Of a DNA stretch of 64,000 bases, positions 46,571-58,738 are shown one piece after another. Both the position numbers and the translations under genes were made by a program. The notes beneath the pieces are model-generated. The model worked only from the letters and a program-made list of their open reading frames with translations. It was not told where the DNA came from and did not search any database. Every line of letters starts with the position of its first letter. The stretch's first letter is position 1. Source of the stretch: Oenanthe sinensis (Eukaryota > Streptophyta > Magnoliopsida > Apiales > Apiaceae); NCBI GenBank assembly GCA_028671895.1, contig CM053794.1, positions 23,980,501 to 24,044,500 of the forward strand. The letters are read 5' to 3'.

Positions 46571-49500
46571 TCCGTTTGGTATGTGCAGGGAGTTAAACAA
46601 GAAAACCGAGTTATATGGATCCTGGACAGCGGATCGTCAAGGCATATGACCGGAGATAGAGCCCTGCTATCAGACGTGGTTGAGAGAGCTGGCCCAGTTG
46701 TCACCTTTGGAGATAACAGCAAAGGAATGACTACGGGATATGGCAAGTTAAATACAGGAAATGTTATCATTGAAAACGTCTCTTTAGTGGAAGGACTTAA
46801 GCACAATCTACTCAGCGTCAGTCAATTCTGTGATAGAGGTTACAAAGTAAACTTTATCAAGGAAAAATGCTTAATAGCTCATTCTAAAGAAGACAGACTA
46901 GCCTTGCGTGGAGTAAGGAAAGGTAACTTGTACGTAGCTGATTTCAACTCAGGAACTGAAGCTGAAGCAAACTGTTTCTACTCAAAGGCTTCATCAGAAG
47001 AAAGTTGGCTATGGCACAAGAAGCTCTCACACCTGAATTTCAAAACAATGAATTCTCTAGTCAAGAGGGATTTGGTGAGAGGACTGCCTCCGATGGAATT
47101 TACACAAGAAGGATTGTGTGAGGCATGTTAGAAAGGGAAGTCAAAGAAAGCAACTCACAGAGGCACAGACACTACAAACATCACTGAACCACTTCAACTC
47201 CTACACATGGATTTATTTGGGCCAGTAAATATTCTGTCTATGTCAAGGAAGAAATACGCCTTAGTGATTGTGGATGACTTCACAAAATATACATGGGTTT
47301 TATTCTTGAACTCTAAGGATGAAACTTCACATTTGGCGATTGATCATATAAAGCTGATTGAGTTAGATTCAAAGTTACCTGTCCGGGCAATCAGATCAGA
47401 TAATGGAACAGAATTCAAAAATAAAGTTCTGAATAACTTCTGCTCAGACAAGGGAATAACAAGGCAATACTCAGCACTAAGAACTCCGCAACAAAATGGA
47501 GTTGTAGAAAGGAAAAATCGAACCTGATTGAAGCTGCAAGGACTATGCTAAGTGAATCAAGGTTACCTATCTACTTCTGGGCTGAAGCAGTTAATACAGC
47601 TTGTTATACTCAGAATCGAACTCTGATCAACAAAGATCATATGAAAACTCCCTATGAATTAATGGCTGGCAAGAAACCTACTCTCAAGTACTTTCATGTA
47701 TTTGGAGCCAAATGCTTTGTGCTAAAAGATGGAGATGAACATCGTGGCAAATTTGAGTCCAAGGCACATGAAGCTATTTTTGTCGGTTACTCAAGAAGAG
47801 CATATAGGGTGTACATAATTGATCAGCACCAAGTAAAAGAAAGTGACAATGTAACTTTTGATGACACTAAACTCCCAAGTATCCAAACTGAAGATTCTTC
47901 TGAGTCATTAAAATTTGACAATTATCCAGACTCACATTCTGATGACGAAGAAGAACCTGAGATTGCAATAGGAAATAATGATGACAATGATGGTAATGAT
48001 CCAGGTAATAGTGGTGGAAACAATGGTAACACTGGAAATACTACTAATACCAGTGGTGGATCAACAAGTCATCCTGGCAGCAACTCAGGGGGAGATGAAG
48101 GATCAACTGGCAGAACACAACATCACAATGAATTTCGAGGCGAATCATCAAGATCAAACCTACCCAGGGAAAGGATATGGAGCAGAGATCATCCTTTTGA
48201 ATTGATCATAGGTGATCCAGATGTTGGAGTAAGAACCAGAAGTGCAACCTCAAATGAATGTTTATTCTCAGTTTTTCTATCTCAAGAAGAACCAAAGAAG
48301 ATTGAAGATGCACTAATTCATTCAGATTGGGTTCTTGCCATGCAAGAAGAGCTCAATCAGTTCGAGAGACAAGAAGTCTGGACACTGGTACCCAGGCCTA
48401 AAGATAGATCTGTTATTGGCACAAAATGGGTATACAGGAACAAGCTAGACGGTGATGGCATTGTTACAAGGAACAAAGCCAGACTGGTTGCAAAGGGTTA
48501 CTCCCAGGAAGAGGGAATTGATTATGACGAGACCTACGCACCAGTTGCAAGACTTAGAGCCATCAGGATATTTCTGGCATTCGCAGCACATTCCAATTTT
48601 AAAGTCTATCAAATGGATGTGAAGAGTGCATTTCTGAATGGAAAGTTAGAAGAGGAAGTATATGTGGAACAGCCCCCTGGCTTTGAAAATCCAGAATTTG
48701 TTGATTTTGTGTACTTTCTTTCCAAAGCTCTCTATGGACTCAAGCAAGCACCGAGGACATGGTATGACACTCTCTCTGAGTTTTTACTTGAAAATGGTTT
48801 CACTAGAGGTGTCATAGATAAAACTCTCTTTTACAAATTACATGATAAAGATATGATATTTGTCCAAGTTTATGTTGACGATATTATATTTGGTTCCACT
48901 AACGAAAACTTGTGCAAGAGATTTGCTAAGTTAATGCAGAGTAGATATGAGATGAGCATGATGGGTGAGCTGTCATTCTTCCTGGGATTGCAAGTAAAGC
49001 AAAAGGAAGATGGGATTTTTATTTGCCAATCAAAGTACGTAAGAGATCTTCTCAGAAAATACAGTCTAGAAGATTCTTCACCGGCAAAAACCCCAATGCC
49101 AACAGCCACGAAGCTTGACAAAGATGAAACTGGTAAGAAAGTTGACATCACAAGCTATAGAGGTATGATAGGCTCATTATTATATCTAACTGCTAGTAGA
49201 CCCGACATAATGTTTGCAACATGCTTATGTGCAAGGTTTCAATCTGACCCAAGAGAATCTCATCTAATAGCTGTTAAACGAATTTTTAGATATCTAAAGG
49301 GTACACCAGATCTTGGAATTTGGTACCCTAAGGATACAGGTTTTGACCTAATTGGCTATACAGATTCAGACTATGCAGGGTGCAGGATGGACAGGAAAAG
49401 TACTTCTGGAAGCTGTCAGTTTCTAGGACGACGGTTGATCTCCTGGTACAGCAAGAAACAGCATTCAGTATCTACCTCGACAGCCGAAGCAGAATACATT

Positions 49501-49815
49501 GCGGCAGGTAGCTGTTGTGCACAGATCTTGTGGATTAGGAATCAGCTAAATGACTATGGACTTGCGTTGAACAAAATTCCAATTTTCTGCGACAACACAA
49601 GTGCGATAGCAATTTCCAACAATCCTGTTCAACATTCGCGAACCAAGCACATTGACATAAGGTATCACTTTATCAGAGAGCATGTCATGAACGGAACTGT
49701 GGTGTTGCAATTCGTACCCAGAGAAGATCAGATAGCCGACATCTTCACAAAGCCACTTGATTAATCCACTTTCTCAAAGCTGGTTAGTGAATTAGGGATG
49801 TTAAACAATGGATAA
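46571..49815 (+). pseudogene. pol: Copia B Pol with stops and a frameshift
   Basis: The protease (WILDSGSSRHMTG) and zinc region run to TAG at 47129, inside CEAC-KGKSK. The integrase core HMDLFGPVN is followed by SDNGTEF and NGVVERKNRT, then a one-base deletion at about 47524. The downstream frame (from 47545) continues integrase, RT (YQMDVKSAFLNG, YVDDIIFG near 48875) and RNase H (STAEAEYIAA, FTKPLD), with a TAA at 49762 in place of a Glu just before the natural end at 49813-49815. RT and RNase H domains themselves are uninterrupted. Confidence 0.92.
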
Positions 49816-50918
49816 TTTTTGGTTGCTAGGAAATTAATTTAAGCTCATAAATATTAAATGTTAATATTTAAAGAGTTTATGAGACTTGAATTAATAAAAT
49901 CCTAGAGCTTATGAATTTTTGGAAAATTATCTTAAGATTAAATCAATATTCTTACAAGATAATTGTTTCAATTAAAGCATAAATATTTTTAGTATATTTA
50001 TTTTAAGCCTGTGTATAATAATGTATATATTTTTCTAATTATTATTGTACATTAATATAAATGATTATGTTATTAGTTATCCAATTAATTTACTTATTAA
50101 ATTAATTCAAACATGAGTTAATTTAATTCTTAAAATAATTAGAACAATTAATAATGTAAATATTTATTTTATATCTTTTAGTATGTAAATTATTGTTATT
50201 TTTCTTAAATAGTTTCTTAATAATAATATTTATTAATACTTACTGTTTTTTTCCTTTTCTGTTTATATTATCTCAGTATGTCTTTTAGTTACAATCTTTC
50301 GGTATGACTTTTATAATGAAACTCGGCATGACTTTTTATTTTTAATAAAAAGTCATACCGAGAATTAATAATAATAAGTCATACCGACATCTGTTGCATT
50401 TAGTTTTGAGTTAATAAAACTCGGTATGACTTTTCAAAAGTCATACCGAGATTTGCTGATGTTTTCATTAATAATAAGTCATATCGACTTATGTTTCTAA
50501 ATAAGTCATACTCAACTTTTATACATATACACACGCAGCTATACATATAAACACGGACAGTTTTCTTAAAAACCAATCGTTTTTGTTCCTTTACAACTAT
50601 AATCAGTTGCTGCTAATTCTTGATTACAAGCTCTTTGCTTGCTAAGTGTGGTAAAATCATATAAAACAAGCGAAACTCTGCCCAATTTTCATTAAATTTC
50701 AAGTGACTGTTCATATTTGTGATAAAAATCGAAGCTTTTAGTGATTGTTTGTGTCCAAAGACTGATTGTGTAGTGATTTGCTGTTTAAAGTTGATTTGGG
50801 TTTTATTAGAAATTAGGGTTTCCAATTATCAAGTGTAATTTTCGAATTTTGACTTGTAATTGTTATTTTCTTTGTAATCGCAATTTGTTATTTAATAATT
50901 GTAATAGGATAAACAAAA
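49816..50918 (+). other. Spacer between pol and ORF3 of copia B
   Basis: This is 1.1 kb of AT-rich noncoding DNA holding a cluster of the B LTR motif (next entry) and a leader-like stretch before ORF3. The small minus-strand ORF here has no recognisable similarity. Confidence 0.8.
50275..50551 (+). promoter_or_regulatory. Possible internal promoter of copia B ORF3
   Basis: AAGTCATACCGA-type words occur about five times forward (50344-50510) and at least three times inverted (CTCGGTATGACTT), including near-perfect hairpins, and are followed by TATAAA at 50546-50551. In the LTR the same word is repeated about 15 times upstream of TATAAATA. The arrangement suggests shared transcriptional control; function is inferred. 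Confidence 0.5.
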
Positions 50919-53900
50919 ATGGCTGGTTTTTGCGAATTAGTAAAAACTAATTTTGTAGGATATTTTAATCCGGTGAATTGTTCAGTCGAGAGGTTTCGAC
51001 CGTGGATCGTTTTTATGAATGAACATTCACTTGTAAGAACTGCAATTACTCTGGACGCCCCGTTGCAAGTGTTAGCACTTAGGGCTCTGTATTCCACTTC
51101 TAGGAATAGGAGTACTGCAGGCAGAGTTCAATTCTCATTCAGCATAGGAGATCATGAATATATGGTGACTGAAGAGGACGTGAACAGGATTTTAGGCTTT
51201 CCAACTTATAACTTCATGGATCCACCCTCTGTACCAGAAATTCTAGAGTTTTTCTATTCCATTAGATATCAGGGTGAGATCAATTTGGTAAGATTGACGA
51301 AGTCCAGATTGGTAAGCGAATGGGACTACTTCTTTGGGACGTTAGCCAAAGTTTTTGCACCCACTACAAAGAACAACTTCAACAATATATCTTCACTACT
51401 GCAAATAATAGGGTTTTCTGTGGCCCACAACAGGAGGATAAATTTTGGAAAGTTGATTCTAAAAGAAATAATAAGGAAAATGGGGAAACCAGAAAGCAGG
51501 GAACAGGACATTCAAGTCTACTATCCGAGGTTCCTGATGCTGTTCATGAATGATTTGTTGATGGATGAAGACAAAGCCTTATTTCATAATAGTCCTGTAG
51601 AAGAATCTCCTACTTCTCAGAACAACTTATTTGCAAGGCTCCACAACAACCCCAAGTACGAAGATGTGCCAGTGGAAAGAACAGATTACATGGCTGAGAT
51701 ATTAGATCTTATTGCTAATCCTGTGCAGGAACAAGAGCCAGAGCAAGTGCCAATGCAAATGGATCATCCTGTGCACCTTCTACTTGAAGCTGCTCAGCAT
51801 GTCGATCAAGTGGCACAAGATCAACAGGTAATATCTCACTCACAATCTTCTAGTTCAATACCTATAGATATATCCACTGCACTGTTAGATTTATCTGTGG
51901 CGGACTATGATGGTGTTCTTACACTCCAGGATATCAGCTACGAACCTGAAAACACACAGGTTCCGCCCCCAGCTGAATTAGAGCCTCAAACAGTTTCTCC
52001 TTCATCCTCCTCTTCATTAAAAGTCAGAAAAAGGAAGAAACCTGTCAGAATAGTTAGAGGTCTTGGTGCTGAAGTGAGTGAACCCGCAGCTCTGTCTCCT
52101 CCTTCAAAAATTTCTAGAGTTGACCCTGAGACAACTGCAGCCTCAACCTATTCCAGTCAATGGGATATGGATTTTAACATGGCCATCCAAGATTCTCTAG
52201 ATACACTTGCTCAACCAGGTGATCTAATTCGCTGCTCGGCCACAGCATCAGATAGTGAGGAAAACACACTGCTAGCAATCACTCTAGCAGAACCTTCACT
52301 TGAAGAAATACCAACACATGAGGGCACATTTGTTAAAGAAAATATTTTTAATGAAAACTCGTCGGATGCCACCTATGTTGTGGACCATGACATTTTCCAT
52401 GCAGTGCAGCATCAGATACTCTCTGAGGTACTAAGGAGCACCACAGACTCTCAAGAGCCTGTCATTACATTGTCTAAGGTGGTGACTCCGCTGGATTTCT
52501 TTCATCCAGTTCTCTTTCGAGAAGGTCTCAAATCCACTGGTGGATTTGAGAGGCAACCACTCCATAGAGGGAGATGGGACTCCATTCACGGAGTAGCTAC
52601 GTTAGTAGCGGAGCCACTTCAAGTTAATCTTGTTGAGGACGCGCCTTCACAGGCATCAGAAGAGCATTTTGACTCTTCAAAAGCTATTGTTATATATGCA
52701 GGTACAGCTTCAGGATCTGGAATGGAGCTAAACACGAGTGATGTGAGGTAAACACAGAGTGAAACACATGCACAGAGTGATAGTGAGTTAAACAGGAGTG
52801 CAAGTGAGCTGAGTGCACACACACACAGTGAACTATTATCTAAAATGGAAGCTCTCCAGAAAGAAATGCAAATTGTTCAGGCTGAGTTGGTAAAAGTAAA
52901 AGCACAAGCAGAAGAAAAATCTACATCTGCATCTGTAACACAGCAGCTGACAATAGTACGAAAAGATGTTGATGATGTCAAAACCTCCATTCTTCTAAAA
53001 ACTCAAGACATCCAGAGTGTACAGAATCTTATTGCTGAAGACATGAAAGAAGTCAGCAAATTACATGAAAAGATTGATGAAGTTGAGAAAAGCTTGACAT
53101 TAACAATCATTGAAAATGAAAAGATCTCTACACAAAGATTCAGCAAACTGGATGATGGAATGACACATTTGAATGAAGGAATGAAGCAAGTCTATCTGAC
53201 TATGCAAAAAATGTTGACATCATTTGAAGCCTCTAAAACTGAAGAGGATCCCTCAACTAAGGGGGAGAAATCAAAGGAGAAAGTAACTGGAGATGGAGGG
53301 GCTTCTACTCAAGACAAAGGGAAAGCTAAACTGTATTCTGAAGATCAATTTCAATCGTATGATCCAGAACCAGAAAAATAGTTTTATGCTCAAGAGAAAT
53401 TCATTGATGACAGTGCTCATGATGAATCAAACCTTCCTGACTACTGCAGAGCTGAGGAAGAGATTGCATTTGATGAAGAGTTTTTGTTTCAAGAAGAAAA
53501 AGAAGTTGATCCAGCCTATGAAGAGGCAATGAAGAAACTAAAAGAAGACATCAAGGCAAGTCATGCAAAAACTGAAAATCTGAAAGCTCTAGTCATGGAA
53601 AGAACAAAGGCTGAAAAAGAAGCAAGCCAAGAAAAGCAAAATCTCTGGGCCATAGCAGTCAGAGAAAAGAAGAGAGATGTACAGTTCAAGATTGGAAAGA
53701 AATGGGATACTGCAAGAGAAATAATAGACAAACAACAAAAGGGTCCATTTGAAGACAAGCATCTGAGATCAATAATTGACAGTCTAGAAAAGTCAAATGA
53801 CAACATTGACAACTTCATGAAAGCTCTGAAAGAGGAAGTGGACTACATCACTATCTTAATTGATCACATTCTTGAAGACTGGCAGATTCTAGTCTACAAA

Positions 53901-54494
53901 CACAGGAATGGTACATTCAGAATTTCCTTGGAGTTTTTCAGGCAAAGAAGCTTATCTGTAATATGGACGCTATTGAACAAAGTAAAGAGAAGCTCAGAAG
54001 AAAATGAACTTCTCAGGGATAGACTTAGAGTCTTTGCAACAGCTGTTAGTCCTCAGATCTTATTTGATCCTCACGAAGTAAGATTCTTCTCAAGCAATCT
54101 ATATCAAATATTGCAGTTAAATGAGGAATCTTTAAAGGGCTACTCAGTTAAGTACATGATTCAAGTTGAAAGGATGCTAAGGTCAAAAGGTTTCAAATCC
54201 CAAGCTAAGATGGATGCTGCAGAAAAGATTAGAAACTACTGTCTGTCAAAAAGAATTCCTTCTTACATCAGGAAAATACCAAAGATAGATTCAACACAAC
54301 CATCTAATGTAGAAGAAGAGATAGTAGATCCTGTTGAACAGGAAGTACTGTGGCAGTTAGCAAGAGCTGAACAAAGAAGGTTGTATGGAGAATCCACTAC
54401 AACAGAACAATCAGTATCTGAAGAAGTACCAAGGACACCTGTTCATAAAGGTTCAATCCTAGAAGAAGGTGAAGTTGATACATCAGAAGACTGA
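50919..54494 (+). pseudogene. Copia B ORF3 with two stops
   Basis: Starts MAGFCELVKTNFVGYFNP, aligning with A. The N-terminal domain (residues 1 to about 230) has SEWDYFFGTLAKVF and FSVAHNRRINFGK. A Ser/Pro/Gln linker, a basic KVRKRKKPVR patch that could be a nuclear-localisation signal, and Lys/Glu coiled-coil regions follow; it ends GSILEEGEVDTSED. All parts are in one frame, broken by TAA at 52749 and TAG at 53379. It is about 200 codons shorter than A at the C terminus. No membrane segment or signal peptide is seen. Confidence 0.8.
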
Positions 54495-54711
54495 AGACTT
54501 AGATAGAACAAGATAGAAACTTTGTAATATTTGTTCAGTGCTAGAGGAACATCTATCTTGTATTTATCTTTTATGTATGAATCTGGAAAATTGTTAAATA
54601 TAAAACCAGAACTTTTGTTTATTATTTACAGTCATTAAATGTCGTACTACTTTCTTGGTTGTTAGTTGAGTTATCCTCTAGGAATTTGTGTGTTAAATGT
54701 TTAACAACAAA

Positions 54712-54722
54712 TAGGGGGAGAT
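54712..54722 (+). other. Polypurine tract of copia B
   Basis: TAGGGGGAGAT immediately before the B 3' LTR. Confidence 0.85.
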
Positions 54723-55378
54723 TGAAAGGCATATGACTAGGCCTATTTATAATAATTAGATGTCAACTCAACTCTAGCTAATAAAGAGAAGTAAATAATA
54801 AGCACTAAACAGGAATCAAGACGAAGACAGTCAACTAATCACAAAGGATCTGAGTATCGGAAGAATTTTTATGGGATTGCTACTCAACACTGGAAGAAGT
54901 TCATTTATATGTTCAAGCGTCAATGAAAACAATAAAGTGGTAGTGGTTCTATAATAAACAGAAGATATAGAAGATTTCAAGTGGTTACTTCAAGTAGATT
55001 CCAGAAGAAGAATGCAAACAGTGAAGAAGAAATTATGACAGAAGGCCTCTAGATAAATGTTATTTAAATGGAGAATATTTATTTAGTATGACACATATGA
55101 ACCAGACAGTACATTTGTGTGTCAACTAAAATAATATTTATTTCTTCATTTAATTCAAGAGGTTTCAAGAAAAGAAGACAAAGAAAAGACGGGAAGATCT
55201 CAAGACCGACAGCACGGCTAATGCAAGTAAAGATAGTATTTTAATTCTACTATCAAATGTTAATTAATTATTTAATTTATCTAATTAAATTAATTCAAGT
55301 TGAATTTAATTTAATTTATAAATTAACTAATTAAATTAAGTAGAATTAATTTACTATAAAAGAAATGGTTTAATATGA

Positions 55379-55419
<41 letters not shown>

Positions 55420-55464
55420 TTAGTATGACTTATCAATAAGTCATACCGAGTTTCATATAAATAA

Positions 55465-55507
<43 letters not shown>

Positions 55508-56222
55508 TCATACCGAAGACAGTCAAATATGTCATACCGAGCAGAATGAAGAAAAGGTCATACAGGAATATGTCATACCGAGTTTTCTTTTAGAAAAGGT
55601 CATGCTGAGTTGATTTTGTTTAATTAAAATAAGTCATACCGATTTATTTAATCAAATAAAATCCGGATATGACTTTAAAAAGGTCATACCGAACTTTTGA
55701 TAAGTCATACCGAGTTTTAATAAGTCATACTGATCGAAAATATGTCATGCCCAGTCTTTTATAAGTCATACAAGTGTTAAAATAAGTCATACAGACTTAT
55801 TTTCTTGAAATTAAGTCATACTGAAAAAGGTCATAGCAGCCTTTTTCAAATCTCTATAAATATGAGATGCTTGCTTCATTTGTTAGTGTTCAGTTGTTAA
55901 GAAGTTAAGAAATCAGATCAAATTCAGTAATTTATCTGCATTGTATTATTCACAGATTTCTGTGCTGAGTTTGGAATATAATTGTAAGACACGAACAATT
56001 CATGTCAAATTTGTTCTAGAACTTTTATCAATTATATTACAGTTTTCTTAATATTAATTTTGTAATACTAATCAAGTTAAAATTATATCTTTCACTTGAA
56101 CAGTATTTCATTCTAATTAATATTTCATGAGTAATTTAAATAATATTTTTAATCCAAATTATTCCGCGATTAATTTTCAGATATTGTATTCAACCCCCCT
56201 TCTACAATATCAGGGACCAACA
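54723..56222 (+). repeat. Copia B 3' LTR (complete, 1.5 kb)
   Basis: It runs from TGAAAGGCATATGAC to CAGGGACCAACA. Contains AT runs (55381-55414, 55466-55504), about 15 AAGTCATACCGA-type words (55437-55835), TATAAATA at 55855-55862 and a 3' zone shared with 43560-43926. The left 227 bp are also found, diverged, in the inverted fragment at 12664-13019, confirming the true LTR start. Confidence 0.92.
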
Positions 56223-57148
56223 TTTGGGTTTCATTGTTGAAACAGTGATTGAAACAAAAATACGTACAATGGTTTGCTCTTTTTTTTCCTGGCTTTATTA
56301 GTTCAATTTTTCCAGGTTTTGGCTACTACATCTCTCGAGTAACATCCCATATTTTCGGTTATGAGTTTATCCCTATGTTTCTTTGTGTGATATGGGATTT
56401 ACATATTACTGGATTGGTTGGTTGGTTAATAACCTCGATAATAATGGATATAATGTATTATTAACCTCGATAAATTAATAGCGTCTATTGATGACAAATG
56501 GTAATATATATACATATGTATGTATAATTATTTTAATGACAAATGAACCAATGCCTTGTAGCGATGAAAATGACAAAGTAATCTTCATTGATACTAATGT
56601 TTTGTACTTTTTTCTTGTAGTATTGTTTTGAGGAGAGATATGCTTGTGTTGAATGGAACTTTGGGTATTAAAAAAACACTGCAAAGCTTGTTAATATCAT
56701 TTGATTTGCCCAGGGTGACTTTGCAGCTTTCAATCTTTTTGCCGGGACTGTAAATATATATTGCCATTAGATATATTTTTTGTCATGCTTGTAAATGTAT
56801 TTGCTTGAAGCTGTGAAATTTAAAACATATGTACAATTTGCAACTTGCACATTTTTGGAGATGTGAATCTCAGTATTTGTTACTGCATAACATATCACGG
56901 GTTACCCTTTTTTTTCAGATTAGTATTACAGTTTAAATTGAGTACATTGCAATATATATTTATGTTCAAGTATATGTATATGTAATTAGACGCTTGCTTA
57001 CTTAGCTCTCTTCTTAAAGCGCTACATTATTTAAATCTAGATTATATATTCATGTAGCAACCATGTTTATTTGGGCATGACTATTATTGCATTCATTGCT
57101 CTGATGGAAATTTTTTGCTTGTTTGTTTACAACTGTCATTTTTGACAG
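56223..57148. other. Unassigned AT-rich sequence in the CACTA body
   Basis: No similarity recognised and no credible ORF. It may be intron sequence belonging to the coding-like piece that follows, since it ends with a T-rich tract and GACAG. Confidence 0.4.
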
Positions 57149-57390
57149 CTATGAATGATAGAGATAAAAGAGAGAAAAGCATAGACAGAGGCAAGGAAAG
57201 AGAGAACAAATTTAGGGAACGCGAAGATATAGATAGATGCATGAGCATAGGTCATGAGAGGGACAAGGGAAGAGTCAGATAGATGCATGAGCATAGGTCA
57301 TGAGAGGGACAAGGGAAGAGTCAGAGACCGGGGTTACGATAATGATAGATTCTACATCACAAAATCTACGTCATGGAGTCGTATTATGTG
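57149..57390 (+). pseudogene. Arg/Asp/Glu-rich coding-like fragment with 46-bp tandem duplication
   Basis: After an acceptor-like TTTTTGACAG the frame reads MNDRDKREKSIDRGKERENK and on through FREREDIDRC, the composition of spliceosomal RD/RE-rich proteins. A 46-bp unit (57231-57276) is duplicated at 57277-57322; 46 is not a multiple of three, so the first copy ends in TAG. Read from the second copy the frame resumes (RDRGYDNDRF). I cannot assign a family; probably a captured host exon. Confidence 0.4.
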
Positions 57391-57599
57391 ATTATTTCTA
57401 GTATTATGGGAAGTTGATTTTAGTACATTTTAAACTAGACTTGACCATATTTCTATGCTTTTGGTAGTTTATTTTATCATCGATAGATTTGTTAAGGAAC
57501 ATAGCTAGATCTATTAATCTTTTGGTTTTATTATCTGCCTTGGTTGTTCATGGGATTGATGTATGTACAAAAAGACTATTTCAAAAAATTTATTAAAAG

Positions 57600-58212
57600 T
57601 GTTGCCTTTTGCTTTTATAAGTGTTGTATTATGAATATTTGGTATTGCAATATATTATAATACACTATTGCCAATGTCAATATTGATGTTGCATTTTACA
57701 AATTTAGTATTGCTAAAGGCTTTCAATTTAGTGTTGCTTTATCACATAAAAGTGTTGCAGGTCAGTTGGGCCCCACTGCTGATGTGGCATTGGTGGTCCC
57801 CACTGCTGATGTGGCAAAAGGGGGGCCCACTGCTGATGTGGCTCATTGGGGCCACTGCTGATGTGGCATCGGTGGGCCCCACTACTGATGTGACACCGGT
57901 GGGACCCACTGCTGATGTGGCACTAGTGGGCCCCACTGTTGACCTGGTCCAGATTTGTTTCATCTTCACATTTAAAGCAACACTAAATTTTGTTACATTT
58001 ATATCCTAGTGGTGTTGCATTATGACCATTCTGCAATAGTTTTAGTGGTATTGCATTAGAGAACATAAGCGTTGCATTAGAGGTCAAAGGCAATGGCCGC
58101 AGATGCAACACTAAAAAAATGTTGCCTTTTTTGATTTCGGGCCTAAGGCAACAACATTTGGCACATAAGGCAACTTCAGAGAGCATATCATATAAGCACT
58201 TATGGTGTAGTG
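57600..58212. repeat. CACTA right subterminal region
   Basis: Many TGTTGC/GCAACA words, a GC-rich tandem block with unit GGGCCCACTGCTGATGTGGC at about 57763-57945, then the end GCACTTATGGTGTAGTG. It mirrors the left end at 14636-14965. The paired ORFs across the block on both strands are repeat artefacts. Confidence 0.8.
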
Positions 58213-58215
58213 CAA

Positions 58216-58738
58216 ACACCAGTATGGGGTTGGAATGAGTGAAACTCATACTTGATTCCAGAATTTTCGAACCAAACGACCCCTTAGGTGCTTTCAAAGC
58301 ACTCAGTTTTTTTTAATTTTTTTATTTAATTATATATGAATTCCTATTTGTCTTCTAATAAGTGTATAATTACTATTTGTCTTCTAGTTAGGTGTATTAT
58401 AAAAGGGGATGGAGTTTCTAAAGCACACTATAGAAAAATTCTCTATTAATTAGTGCACCATAAATCATGTATTTTATTTATTTTTTTGATAATCCAACCA
58501 TACGGATGAAATATTTATACCAAAATAACAAGATAAACAAGTTTTCATTAAATTTAAAATAGCGGGGTATCATTTTTATAATAGTATTATTTCTTTATAT
58601 ATATTCAACGACATAGATCTGTTATAATCTTATTATTATAAATATATAGCTTCAAATTAATAAATTACATAAAAATTTATACATTGACTTATTTTGATAT
58701 GAAATTTACATCCGTATAGTTGGATCATTTAAATAATA
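58216..58738. repeat. Segmental duplication, copy 1 right arm (with MITE right end)
   Basis: Bases 58216-58283 are the right end of the Tourist-like MITE, followed by TTA. The rest matches 60676-61128: AT-rich noncoding DNA with GATAATCCAACCATACGGATG near 58490 and its inverted form near 58710. Confidence 0.85.

Larger units (their letters stand above)
42690..56222 (+). mobile_element. Copia element B, Sirevirus-like with third ORF
   Basis: It is a different lineage from A: the LTR differs, and the gag and pol are related but clearly diverged. Order: truncated 5' LTR, PBS, gag, pol, motif-rich spacer, ORF3, PPT, complete 3' LTR (54723-56222). Pol has two stops and a frameshift, ORF3 two stops. 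The right flank (TTTGG) does not match the left flank of A (GAATA). Confidence 0.9.
14636..58212. mobile_element. CACTA-type composite, 43.6 kb, hosting nested elements
   Basis: The left end is CACTACGCTATAAGTGC; the right end, read on the minus strand, is CACTACACCATAAGTGC. The 3-bp duplication CAA flanks it (14633-14635 and 58213-58215), and an empty paralogous site with a single CAA is seen at 60600-60602. GCAACA/TGTTGC words recur near both ends and a GC-rich GGGCCCACTGCTGATG-type repeat lies inside both. No CACTA transposase is visible. Its body holds the 172-bp array, copia C, captured gene pieces and copia A and B, which make up most of the length. Confidence 0.85.

Noticed and set aside
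57668..58009. Paired ORFs on both strands with ADVALVGPT or TSAVGPT repeats
   Set aside because: They are explained by the GC-rich tandem block of the CACTA subterminal region.
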